Assembly (NCBI GenBank): GCA_033809515.1
Contig: JAPXLN010000008.1
Coordinates: forward strand, 10,838 to 74,837
Source: JAPXLN01 sp033809515
GTDB taxonomy: Bacteria > Bacillota > Sulfobacillia > Fermentithermobacillales > Fermentithermobacillaceae
DNA length: 64,000 bases
Reading direction: 5' to 3'
Numbering within the stretch: the stretch's first letter is position 1; every line of letters starts with the position of its first letter. The notes beneath the pieces were generated by a model. The model was not told the origin of the DNA, ran no database searches, and worked only from the letters and a program-made list of their open reading frames with translations. Position numbers and translations under genes: made by a program. Below are positions 18,055-25,610 of the stretch, one piece after another.

Positions 18055-19167
18055 ATGCCGGACAAGAAAAAAGCTTTGATTCCAGCTTACCTGAGTGTCG
18101 CTTTCGTATGGTTCGCAACCCACGCAGGAGGTGGCTTTTGCACCGGACGACAGGAAGTTGAATACTACGTCCAGTACGGCAAATTTGGGCTGGCAATGCC
18201 CTTCGTCGCTATCGGAATATGTGCATTCATCTTTGGTATATGCTGGGAAATCGCCCGTCTCTACAAGGTCTACAATTACAGAGCTCTTGCCGACGAAGTA
18301 TACAGGCCATACCACCAGCTCTTCTCCAACGTGTTTGAACTGGCCTACGCGCTGGTGGTGGTCATGGCGACCTCAGCAGGGATTGCGGCCTGCGGCCACC
18401 TGCTTGAACAGCTCTTGAGCATACACTACCTTCTCGGAATCGTGCTAAGCGGAGCAGTCATTCTCCTTGTGGTGCAGTATGGGGCACCGATGCTCAGACG
18501 CGCAGGCACAATCATGTCAATCGCTATCATTGCTATGCTCCTCGTCATCATCGGCCTGCTTCTGGGCCCAACGGCAGCTGAGCGAAGCCAGACCCTGGCC
18601 ACAGTCAACAACCCCGGGTGGGCATGGAAAGGCTTCTTGTACGCCATGTTTCAGATGGTTGCCATTGGCGCCTATGTAGGTGTATCAGATGTCTTGGAAA
18701 CCAGAAAAGACGTTTGGAAGGCGGCTCTATGGGGATTCATTGTCAATGCAGTCGTACTGTGGCTCATTGTTTTCGTCCTTATGGGGATGCGCTCCGACGT
18801 ACTCAAAGAGCCGCTCCCGCTTCTTTACGGAATTAAGAAGCTGGGAACCGGATTCTCCTGGCTGGTCACCCTATACTCCCTCCAACTCTATCTCGGAAAC
18901 CTCTCTACAGCTGTGAGTTTCGTCTTTGGTACGGTAAACCGGCTGGAGTCAACGCGCCTCAAAGACACTGCCCTCTTTAAGAACGTAATACTGGGCCGCT
19001 GGATCTCAGGTGCCGCTATCCTTGCTGTTTGCGTCTTCATAGCTAACTACGGCCTCATCGCCATAGTGGCCAAAGGATACTCTTTCCTTGGATACGTAGC
19101 CATAGTAGCGGTAGCTGTGCCGGTAGTTCTTATAGGACTTCCTAAGGTGCTGGAAAAAAAGGCGTAG
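18055..19167 (+). CDS. YkvI-type membrane transporter
   Basis: A 370-aa protein with about ten hydrophobic helices, matching the YkvI family of the amino-acid/polyamine/organocation-like superfamily. The first helix contains FATHAGGGFCTGRQEVEYYV, where the glycine-rich break is the usual substrate region in this fold. Start ATG 18055 has AAAGGAGG about 10 bases upstream; an overlapping ATG at 18050 is out of frame. It lies 44 bases behind the flavoprotein gene and is probably the last gene of the sigma-54 operon. In that setting uptake of an amino acid or 2-oxo/2-hydroxy acid is a reasonable guess, not shown by the sequence. Confidence 0.8.
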   Translation: MPDKKKALIPAYLSVAFVWFATHAGGGFCTGRQEVEYYVQYGKFGLAMPFVAIGICAFIFGICWEIARLYKVYNYRALADEVYRPYHQLFSNVFELAYALVVVMATSAGIAACGHLLEQLLSIHYLLGIVLSGAVILLVVQYGAPMLRRAGTIMSIAIIAMLLVIIGLLLGPTAAERSQTLATVNNPGWAWKGFLYAMFQMVAIGAYVGVSDVLETRKDVWKAALWGFIVNAVVLWLIVFVLMGMRSDVLKEPLPLLYGIKKLGTGFSWLVTLYSLQLYLGNLSTAVSFVFGTVNRLESTRLKDTALFKNVILGRWISGAAILAVCVFIANYGLIAIVAKGYSFLGYVAIVAVAVPVVLIGLPKVLEKKA

Positions 19168-19190
19168 CAGGCGTGTGATCATAGAATAGG

Positions 19191-19242
19191 CACTTGAGCA
19201 GCCTTGAGTAGTCTTGAGCCTGCTTAAGCAGGCTTGAGCAGG
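19191..19242. repeat. Tandem array with exact 10-base period (CTTGAGCAG-like)
   Basis: Five adjoining 10-base units, each holding TTGAG or TTAAG at the same offset, run through 19191-19242; the fourth forms the palindrome CCTGCTTAAGCAGG. The 10-base period places the same bases on one face of the helix. It lies 110-160 bases upstream of iorA. Confidence 0.7.
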
Positions 19243-19279
19243 ATAGCCGTGTGAATCAGAGTGTCAATGTGCAGAATGC

Positions 19280-19327
19280 CGGTCTACCGGACTCGCAGGC
19301 CAACGGGCCGGCCCATCCGGTAGACCG
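19280..19327 (+). promoter_or_regulatory. 12-bp inverted repeat in the iorA leader
   Basis: CGGTCTACCGGA (19280-19291) and TCCGGTAGACCG (19316-19327) are perfect inverted arms with a 24-base loop that itself contains GGCCaacgGGCCGGCC. The structure ends 24 bases before the iorA TTG start and just before its ribosome site (GGGGAGGAACC). It could be an operator, a leader hairpin or an attenuator; there is no T run. Confidence 0.6.
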
Positions 19328-19350
19328 ATCTTACAGGGGAGGAACCAGAA

Positions 19351-21201
19351 TTGAGTGAACGATCGGTTCTACTGTCGGGAAACGAAGCCGTAGCCCGGGG
19401 GGCATATGAGGCCGGAGCCCGACTGATAGCCGGATATCCCGGCACTCCCAGCACCGAGATTATCCAATCTGCCATCAACTACCCGGAACTGTATTGCGAA
19501 TGGTCGTCTAACGAAAAAGTGGCTATGGAAGTGGCTATTGGAGCCGCTCTGGGCGGTGCATGGGCCATGGCATCCATGAAACACGTAGGGCTCAACGTGG
19601 CCTCAGACCCGCTGATGACCGTTTCTTACATGGACATACCGGGAGCGCTGGTGGTGGTATCGGCAGATGACCCCGGAATGTGGAGCAGCCAAAATGAGCA
19701 AGATAACCGCACCTTCGCCAGATTTGCCAGGATACCGGTATTTGAGCCTTCAGACAGCCAGGAGGCTAAGGACATGACCATGGCAGCCTTCGAGCTAAGC
19801 CATGAGTTCGGTGTACCCGTACTCATACGGATCACTACGAGGCTGGCTCACACCAGATGTCCCGTGGTCCCCGGCCAACGCCGGCAGGTACAGCAAGGTC
19901 CCAGGCAGGGAGAACGGATCAAACTCAACCCACAACAAACAGTCATGATCCCTGCCCATGCCAGGGCGCGCCACCCTGTAGTGGAGGAACGACTCCTTCG
20001 TCTTGCCTCTGTAAGCCAGTCACATCCTACCAACTACGTAGAAAACGCAGGCGCTCCCGGCCCTGCGTTTGTTGCATCAGGCATACCCTATCAGTACGTC
20101 AAGGAAGCGTTTCCCGGCGCCCCGGTTCTGAAACTTGGAATGAGCTATCCCCTTCCGCAGGGGCTAATCGAGGACTTCTGCAATGCTCACCATGACGTGA
20201 TCGTTGTCGAAGAATTGGACCCTCTGGTAGAAACCGAAATTCTCGCTCTAGGATATCAGGTACGCGGCAAGGTCCAAAGCAAAGCCGGAAGCGAGGTCCG
20301 CAGGGAGATACAGGACGGGTTTCGCAACGAGGCTCAGGGCGAATTCCACGACAAAAAGCTCCTGCCAATAACCGGGGAGTACGATTCAGACATACTGACC
20401 GCATTCGTTACAGATAGGGACCTGCCTGGTCCGAGCCCCGAAAGCGGGCTTCCGCCAAGGCCTCCCCAGCTCTGCCCCGGCTGCCCCCATAGAGGGGTAT
20501 TCCACGTCCTGGCCGGACTGAAATCGCTGGTCTTCGGCGACATCGGCTGCTATACCCTGGGCGTCATGAAACCTCTGGAAGCCTTACACTCATGCACCTG
20601 CATGGGCGCGAGCATCGGTCACGCACACGGATTTGAGAAGGCCCTTGGAAAAGAAGCTGCAAAGAACACGGTAGCAGTAATCGGAGACTCAACGTTCTTC
20701 CATTCAGGCATCCCTTCGTTGCTTAACGCATCCTATAACTCTGGCTCGGTCAAGCTTGTAATCCTTGACAACAGGACGACAGCTATGACCGGTCACCAGG
20801 GCAACCCCGGAAGCGGCCTCAGCGCCCGGCTGCAGCCTGCCCCCGAAGTGGATCTGGTTGCACTGGTGGAAGCACTGGGAATCAGCAATGTAAGCGTGGT
20901 GGACCCGTATGATCTCAAGGCCACCAGGGCCGCAATAGGTAAGGCCATGAGCTGCGACGGACCTGCCGTAGTCATAGCTCGCCGGGAATGTGCGCTTCTA
21001 AAGACCGCTCGGAGAAACCCGCCGGTTACCGCAGACACCGATCTGTGCCGCAAGTGCGGGCTCTGCTTCAAACTGGGATGCCCTGCCATATACAAGGTTG
21101 ACGGCAAAGCCCGGGTAGACCCGGCACTGTGCAACGGGTGTTCCATGTGTGTCCAGGTATGCCCGTTTGACGCGCTTAAGGAGGCAAGAGACCATGCTTA
21201 A
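19351..21201 (+). CDS. iorA: Indolepyruvate:ferredoxin oxidoreductase, alpha subunit
   Basis: A 616-aa TPP-dependent 2-oxoacid oxidoreductase subunit that converts aryl pyruvates to aryl-acetyl-CoA, reducing ferredoxin. The N-terminal pyrimidine-binding half shows AGYPGTPSTEIIQS; the TPP half has FGDIGCYTLG and GDSTFFHSG. Two [4Fe-4S] clusters are at the C-terminus: CRKCGLCFKLGCP and CNGCSMCVQVCP (about residues 563-605). TTG start behind GGGGAGG. Its CoA product can pass to the Ptb and Buk encoded upstream, giving ATP from aromatic or other amino acids. The link is inferred from position, and a separate promoter for iorAB may exist in the 183-base gap. Confidence 0.92.
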   Translation: MSERSVLLSGNEAVARGAYEAGARLIAGYPGTPSTEIIQSAINYPELYCEWSSNEKVAMEVAIGAALGGAWAMASMKHVGLNVASDPLMTVSYMDIPGALVVVSADDPGMWSSQNEQDNRTFARFARIPVFEPSDSQEAKDMTMAAFELSHEFGVPVLIRITTRLAHTRCPVVPGQRRQVQQGPRQGERIKLNPQQTVMIPAHARARHPVVEERLLRLASVSQSHPTNYVENAGAPGPAFVASGIPYQYVKEAFPGAPVLKLGMSYPLPQGLIEDFCNAHHDVIVVEELDPLVETEILALGYQVRGKVQSKAGSEVRREIQDGFRNEAQGEFHDKKLLPITGEYDSDILTAFVTDRDLPGPSPESGLPPRPPQLCPGCPHRGVFHVLAGLKSLVFGDIGCYTLGVMKPLEALHSCTCMGASIGHAHGFEKALGKEAAKNTVAVIGDSTFFHSGIPSLLNASYNSGSVKLVILDNRTTAMTGHQGNPGSGLSARLQPAPEVDLVALVEALGISNVSVVDPYDLKATRAAIGKAMSCDGPAVVIARRECALLKTARRNPPVTADTDLCRKCGLCFKLGCPAIYKVDGKARVDPALCNGCSMCVQVCPFDALKEARDHA

Positions 21202-21787
21202 GGACATTGTCCTTGTAGGCGTAGGCGGCCAGGGCACAATTCTTGCATCAAACCTTCTGGCCCGCGCCGCGCTTTCCGTGGGACTCACTGTCAAACAGTC
21301 GGAGATTCACGGAATGGCTCAACGAGGCGGCTCTGTAGTTAGTTTCGTTCGCTTTGGGAGCCGGCCCGGCGAAAGTGTGCCATCGCCATTGGTCAATCCG
21401 GGGCAAGCAGACTCGGTGCTGGCCTTTGAAAAACTGGAAGCTCTCAGGTTTGCCCATTATCTGAAGCCCGGAGGTCTCCTGGTCTACAGTTTGCAGGAGT
21501 TAGTTCCGACAACCGTTTCATCGCTTGGAGTTCCCTACCCTCAAGACCTGGATGACCGGATACGCGCAAGAGATGCAGTTCTCGTTCCCGTGGATGTTGA
21601 AGCTATTGTGGCTAGATGCAGTAATCCGCGCGTAGGCAACGTAGCCCTGGTGGGAGCTCTGTCCGCTTACCTTGACTTCCCGGAGGAAGTATGGGAAAAC
21701 GCCGTCCGCAACACGGTACCCAGAGCTCTTGAGGCTAATCTGCTTGCTCTGAAATTAGGTCGCGCTTCGCCGGTTGCCGCAGAATAG
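21194..21787 (+). CDS. iorB: Indolepyruvate:ferredoxin oxidoreductase, beta subunit
   Basis: A 197-aa gamma-domain subunit of the pyruvate-ferredoxin oxidoreductase superfamily. The start of the protein, MLKDIVLVGVGGQGTILASN, is the family hallmark, and KQSEIHGMAQRGGSVVSFVR follows. Start ATG 21194 is chosen over an upstream in-frame start at 21149 because family members begin at this motif. The gene overlaps the end of iorA by 8 bases, so the two subunits are translated together. A strong inverted repeat downstream may terminate the transcript. Confidence 0.92.
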   Translation: MLKDIVLVGVGGQGTILASNLLARAALSVGLTVKQSEIHGMAQRGGSVVSFVRFGSRPGESVPSPLVNPGQADSVLAFEKLEALRFAHYLKPGGLLVYSLQELVPTTVSSLGVPYPQDLDDRIRARDAVLVPVDVEAIVARCSNPRVGNVALVGALSAYLDFPEEVWENAVRNTVPRALEANLLALKLGRASPVAAE

Positions 21788-21803
21788 CCGGGATATTCGG
21801 CAC

Positions 21804-21856
21804 GTTAGGTACCGGACCTAACCTGGCCTGCTTCATGTCGGGTCAGGTCCGGTACC
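21804..21856. terminator. Nested inverted repeats between convergent iorB and AraC genes
   Basis: GTTAGGT/ACCTAAC (21804-21822) forms a small hairpin. A larger perfect pair, GGTACCGGACCT (21809-21820) and AGGTCCGGTACC (21845-21856), spans the gap and includes the last codons of the AraC-type gene. The position between two stop codons suggests a bidirectional terminator, although T runs are missing. Confidence 0.5.
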
Positions 21857-22220
21857 TCCACCTGCATTCTGACGGAGTCAACCCGGTTCTCTGTCTGAAA
21901 GTAGTTGAGAAATGGCAGGGGTTGCCAAAACCGCACACAGATCCGACTTTTTTGACAGGCAGCTCGCTTTCAGCGAGCAGAACCCGGGCTTTGTCGATCC
22001 TTAGATCCACAAGGTACTGCCACGGGGTCTTGCCTGTCTCTGCCCTGAATACCCTGATGAAGTAATAGGGACTCAGGTTGGCGATGTTGGCCAGGGACTT
22101 CAGAGAGCAATCGTCTGCGTAGTGTCTTTCCATGAAATCTATAACCCGGGCTATTGCATCACTGGAACCACGTCCCTCACCGATTGCGCCGTTAACTGCA
22201 TATTCTGTATTCGGCTTCAT
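21843..22220 (-). CDS. Stand-alone AraC-type DNA-binding domain
   Basis: A 125-aa protein made of little more than the double helix-turn-helix of the AraC/XylS family: LKSLANIANLSPYYFIRVFR and KTPWQYLVDLRIDKARVLLA, then VKKVGSVCGFGNPCHFSTTF and RQRTGLTPSECRWRYR. No ligand-binding domain is present, as in MarA or SoxS. The frame is open upstream to 22613, but that part is only the antisense of the neighbouring zinc-ribbon gene; ATG 22220 (MKPNTEYAVN) follows that gene's stop by 16 bases. It ends an operon of zinc-ribbon proteins and an unknown 419-aa protein, which it may regulate. Confidence 0.8.
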   Translation of the reverse strand: MKPNTEYAVNGAIGEGRGSSDAIARVIDFMERHYADDCSLKSLANIANLSPYYFIRVFRAETGKTPWQYLVDLRIDKARVLLAESELPVKKVGSVCGFGNPCHFSTTFRQRTGLTPSECRWRYRT

Positions 22221-22236
22221 CCCGAATCCCGCCCTT

Positions 22237-22902
22237 TCACTCCAACCGCATCCCGCATTCTCCGCAGAACCTCGATTCAGGAGCGTTTCGCGCCCCACAC
22301 CTGGGACACTTGGCGAGATCCAGTGGCTGTCCGCAGTTGACGCAGAACTTGCCCTCACCTGCTGGCTTGCCGCACCTGGGACACATGGTCTGCCTGGCCT
22401 TGATCTCACCGGTGAATACTTGAGTGCTCTCGGCCTTCTCCTGAATGTTGTCGACCATTCTTGCAGCCCTGGCAGCAGCAACTTCCACGGCCTCTCTGGG
22501 AGCGCACTCAGTGCACAGCCCAGATTGTTCGTTCCAATCGTTGTCGCACACCCATCTAGTGCACTTAGGGCAGCGATGGAAACGTCGCTTAGCTTCATTT
22601 TGCGCCAGTTCAAACGCTGCCTCGTGTTCCTTGTGCCACTCCGGACTCATACCGTCGAAACGCTCGCCTATGATGTCAGCGCCACGCTCCAACCCGTAAC
22701 CAACGTTCCATTTCCCTACCAGGGAACCGGCAACGCTGGCTGCCCTTCCGATATTCCTGAAAAGACTGGCCTTCTTGTAGGTCTTGGACTCTACAAACGA
22801 CGTCTTGTAACCCTCATTGCATATTTCGCAGTAGAAAGTGAACTGAAATCCTGCTTCAGTGCTGTTGTCAGCGAAATTGGCGGTAAACGGCTTAAGAGAC
22901 AT
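22237..22902 (-). CDS. Zinc-ribbon protein with central helical region
   Basis: A 221-aa protein with several Cys-pair knuckles: CEICNEGYK near residue 25, then CPKCTRW, CDNDW and CTEC (about 112-136), then three close C-x2-C pairs CPRCGKPAGEGKFCVNCG and CPRCGARNAPESRFCGECG at the C-terminus. The region between (about 40-105) is helical and includes ASLFRNIGRAASVAGSLVG. It looks like a cytosolic adaptor rather than an enzyme. A related Cys-rich protein is encoded just upstream and an AraC-type domain just downstream on the same strand. I do not recognise a named family beyond zinc-ribbon and DZANK-like domains. Confidence 0.75.
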   Translation of the reverse strand: MSLKPFTANFADNSTEAGFQFTFYCEICNEGYKTSFVESKTYKKASLFRNIGRAASVAGSLVGKWNVGYGLERGADIIGERFDGMSPEWHKEHEAAFELAQNEAKRRFHRCPKCTRWVCDNDWNEQSGLCTECAPREAVEVAAARAARMVDNIQEKAESTQVFTGEIKARQTMCPRCGKPAGEGKFCVNCGQPLDLAKCPRCGARNAPESRFCGECGMRLE

Positions 22903-22928
22903 CTATATCCCTCCTCGCGTTTGGTAAC

Positions 22929-23261
22929 TTAACGAACCTTTCCCAACGGGCTGCCGCACTTGACGCATTTCGGCCCCAATGGAGGCTGTAGGCTTCCACA
23001 CTTGCTGCAGACCACAACCAATCTTGCTTCACAATGATCGCAGTAGTCTCCGAAAAAGGTCTCTTTCCCGCATTGCGGACACTTGACCTTCAGCTCGAGA
23101 CCGCAGTAACTGCAGGCAATCCAACTCTTTTTGATGGGGCTTCGGCACCTGGGACACCGCAGTGGCCCCGACGGATTGTGCTTCCCGCAAACGGGACACA
23201 CGTTTGAATCGGGCGGTACCAGGTTATTGCAGTACCTGCATGGATGCATGTATCCTGACAT
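22929..23261 (-). CDS. Small protein made of five zinc ribbons
   Basis: A 110-aa protein in which C-x2-C pairs repeat every 15-20 residues: CRYC, CPVC, CPRC, CSYC, CPQC, CDHC, CSKC and CVKC. This gives about four complete double-knuckle (DZANK-like) zinc ribbons and nothing else. Such proteins often act as protein or nucleic-acid adaptors. The start lies 3 bases after the stop of the 419-aa gene, so it is translationally coupled to it. The pairing of this protein with the larger zinc-ribbon protein downstream suggests one complex; the function is unknown. Confidence 0.75.
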   Translation of the reverse strand: MSGYMHPCRYCNNLVPPDSNVCPVCGKHNPSGPLRCPRCRSPIKKSWIACSYCGLELKVKCPQCGKETFFGDYCDHCEARLVVVCSKCGSLQPPLGPKCVKCGSPLGKVR

Positions 23262-23264
23262 GAG

Positions 23265-24524
23265 CTATTCACCCACTTCCTCTGCAAGTAGTTGAAGAAC
23301 GCCTCGCTTCCACTGCTCCTGGCTGGCATGGGATACCCGTCCAATGAAGGCCTCACGAAGAACTCGAAGCGACGGTAAAAGCTCCACTGAAGACCTATAA
23401 CGAGCGTATTGCGGTTTCTGCAGGTTGCTTTCAGCAAGATAGATTGGTTCGCGGCGGAAGTTGATATCGAGCATGCAGCGGTTAATCAGCCTCAAGGATT
23501 TATCCAGGTCTTCGCCGCCTCTTTGTGTCCTGAAAAGGTACGTGGCTCGTCCTTTGCCTTCAGTTGCAGTGGCTTCCATTGCCATGGCCTCTGCAAAGGT
23601 ATCCCCCGACCTGGAACATATGGGGGCCAGAAACCACAGGTAGTCCTCCTCCAGCCCCGAAATGAGGGCGCGCTTAAACCCGATTGATAACCTGTCGCTC
23701 CCGGAAAGGTCACGAAGAAACCGGTATTCCTCTCCTGCGCCGGCCTGATCCAACCGGTTCTCAAGCTCTTCCCATAGCTCCGGGGACACAGCCTCCAGAT
23801 CGCACCTCCGGGCCGCCCGCCCCTCTTTCATTAGTCTTGCCGCCGCATGCACGCCGGAAGGGCCCAAAGACGGCACCAATTCCCGGCAAAGGGCCTGAGC
23901 TCTGCCTGTAAGGTCGTTCATACACCCGGCAAGGGTCCTCTTTAGCAGGTCTAGGTGGGAACCCATCTGAGTAAACCGAAACGCGTCGCCTAGCTCAGTC
24001 GTGATCTCCAAAGCCCAGTCTGCTTCCTGTACGGTATCGATGTCACCGTACGGAATTCTGACCGGGCGACCTCGTTGAGGGATGAAGACCAGAGCTGTCT
24101 GGTACAGCCTTACTTCGCTCTCGTAACCTTTTGCAGGAACACGACCTGTGACCACGAGAGCTTCAAGGCCTGCCTGGATCAACGTCTCCTCCATGAGCAT
24201 ATCCTTGAGTTTCAGCTCGTTGTGAAATCGTCTTATGGTGCGCAGAAAGTCCTCAAACCGGTAACCCAAGTGGAAAAGAACCATGGTATCCCCTGAATAG
24301 AGGGGCAGTACGACCTTGTAGTCATCCTCAACCACGTCTTTGATATCCCTCAAAGAAAAGGTCGTTGCTGCCCCGTCTGCAGGCAAGAGGGCGAATTCCT
24401 CTTCAGACACCATAGCTGCCGCCTCTCCCCCTGCGATCTCAACGCCGCCTGGAAGCCGAAAGGAATAGCTCAACGACCATCTGACAGCAGAGTCGCCGCC
24501 TGTATCTGCTCGCAACGTCCCCAC
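23265..24524 (-). CDS. Unknown 419-aa protein, first gene of zinc-ribbon operon
   Basis: I do not recognise a named family. The protein has two similar beta-rich segments, about residues 30-105 (SLRDIKDVVEDDYKVVLPLY ... MVLFHLGYRFEDFL) and 115-200 (ALVFIPQRGRPVRIPYGDID ... DAFRFTQMG). Both look like PH-like folds in which a short strand is followed by a helix. The C-terminal half (about 205-419) is mostly helical. There is no signal peptide or membrane helix. GTG 24524 gives the longest frame; the first internal Met is at residue 38, so the start is uncertain. It is directly coupled to the two zinc-ribbon genes. PH-like domains with zinc ribbons suggest a membrane- or protein-binding scaffold, which is only inference. 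Confidence 0.65.
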   Translation of the reverse strand: MGTLRADTGGDSAVRWSLSYSFRLPGGVEIAGGEAAAMVSEEEFALLPADGAATTFSLRDIKDVVEDDYKVVLPLYSGDTMVLFHLGYRFEDFLRTIRRFHNELKLKDMLMEETLIQAGLEALVVTGRVPAKGYESEVRLYQTALVFIPQRGRPVRIPYGDIDTVQEADWALEITTELGDAFRFTQMGSHLDLLKRTLAGCMNDLTGRAQALCRELVPSLGPSGVHAAARLMKEGRAARRCDLEAVSPELWEELENRLDQAGAGEEYRFLRDLSGSDRLSIGFKRALISGLEEDYLWFLAPICSRSGDTFAEAMAMEATATEGKGRATYLFRTQRGGEDLDKSLRLINRCMLDINFRREPIYLAESNLQKPQYARYRSSVELLPSLRVLREAFIGRVSHASQEQWKRGVLQLLAEEVGE

Positions 24525-25044
24525 ACCCCCAAGAGCCCGGTGGCCAATGCTGATCTTGTCTCTGTGGTCTGCTTACCCAACCACTATTCACATACCACTA
24601 TTCACATATCACGTTGCTGAAGCATGGGCTTTCAGGAAATTGCGGGAGTTTCGCGATATTGCTAAACCGGTCGGGAGTATTTCGCAGACCCGTAAGATTG
24701 ACTAACCTTAACAAGCGTAAAGAGATCTCCTAAGGGGAGCTATGCCCCTCACTGACGAGAGACTATAGCCGTCTGGGCGCTCTTGGTCTTACATTTGCTT
24801 CGTCCTATGGTAGGCTTTGGTGACAGATGCAATGGCTTGAGGTCGTGTACAAGAGTCCGATTTCTCCAGCTAACAACATATCACGCATGCCAAACTCTGT
24901 CGCACGTTTCAGGTATAATTCATAGCCGGCTGCTTTGGAATCAAGGAAAGCAGCCGGTATCTAGAACGCGCACATGCACGCAGTGCAACCCACGGTTAAC
25001 ACTGCTGGAGGGCGATCTCGTCTACTGTGGCTGGACGATGACGT
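24525..25044. other. Intergenic region with tandem 14-mers and a strong hairpin
   Basis: No gene is supported in these 520 bases. CCACTATTCACATA is repeated head to tail at 24581-24608, just upstream of the 419-aa gene on the minus strand, a plausible operator. At 24914-24919 there is TATAAT without a good -35. It is followed by a perfect 11-bp stem, CCGGCTGCTTT (24926-24936) and AAAGCAGCCGG (24947-24957), with a 10-base loop. A small RNA or terminator is possible. Confidence 0.5.
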
Positions 25045-25266
25045 TCACTCTCTCCTGGCTGTCACCGGCTCTTGGGAAACCAGCCTGATGATCTCGTAGA
25101 GAGCTCCCAACCCAACCAAGGCATAGACTACCCTGGTCCACATGGTCTCCTCACCGAAAATGGCGGTGACCAGATTGAACCTGGACACTGCTATTAAGCC
25201 CCAGTTCAGACCACCTATAATGACCAAGACCCGCGAAATCCAATCGATGACCGACATCCATTGCAC
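25045..25266 (-). CDS. DUF378 small membrane protein
   Basis: A 73-aa protein with two hydrophobic helices and the DUF378 pattern: VLVIIGGLNWGLIAVSRFNL, then a short loop VTAIFGEETMWTRVVYALVG and ALYEIIRL. The family (YuzA-like) is common in Bacillota and other bacteria and has no assigned role. It stands alone, reading away from the EamA transporter gene on the same strand with about 340 bases between. A short basic C-terminal tail follows the second helix. Confidence 0.85.
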   Translation of the reverse strand: MQWMSVIDWISRVLVIIGGLNWGLIAVSRFNLVTAIFGEETMWTRVVYALVGLGALYEIIRLVSQEPVTARRE

Positions 25267-25610
25267 CTGCTTTCCATTGATATGGTATCTCTTGCCTAGC
25301 AGGTAGTATGCTTTCCAGGAAGGAAAATCATGCAGGACAGCAACGCGTGCAAGGGCCGACTGCCGGGTTTTGGCGGCGATCTGCGACCAGCGAAACCCAA
25401 GTTGGCGTTAGCTCGACATACAAGAGGTGGAGAACATGGCCGTTTGACGTTGAGGCCGTGGAAAACGTACCTACAATATGCCAGTACCCCTTCTCGTATG
25501 TGGTTACGCCCTCAAAATCCTGGCCCGCTGACTCTATTGTGGATTCGAGGTCAGCTGCCATCCTTCTGTCTGTGTTTCATCTCATGAACCCCGAGTTTTT
25601 GTTTGGCGTT
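25267..25610. other. Gap with no supported gene
   Basis: Between DUF378 and the EamA gene. The only frame of note is 25328-25561 on the minus strand, 77 codons beginning MAADLESTIESAG and containing YEKGYWHIVGTFSTAST. It looks partly protein-like but has no clear ribosome site and no family that I recognise. It may be a gene remnant. Confidence 0.35.

Noticed and set aside
19243..19350. A second sigma-54 promoter before iorA
   Set aside because: No GG-N10-GC pair with flanking consensus was found.
21843..22613. A longer AraC-type protein of 256 aa beginning at 22613
   Set aside because: The first 131 residues lie antiframe to the zinc-ribbon gene and have low-complexity, non-AraC composition; ATG 22220 fits the gene spacing.
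24525..25044. T-box, SAM, cobalamin or c-di-GMP riboswitch
   Set aside because: None of their conserved core strings could be found on either strand.
25328..25561. A 77-codon minus-strand frame
   Set aside because: Partly protein-like, but no ribosome site or family; kept only as a note in the gap entry.
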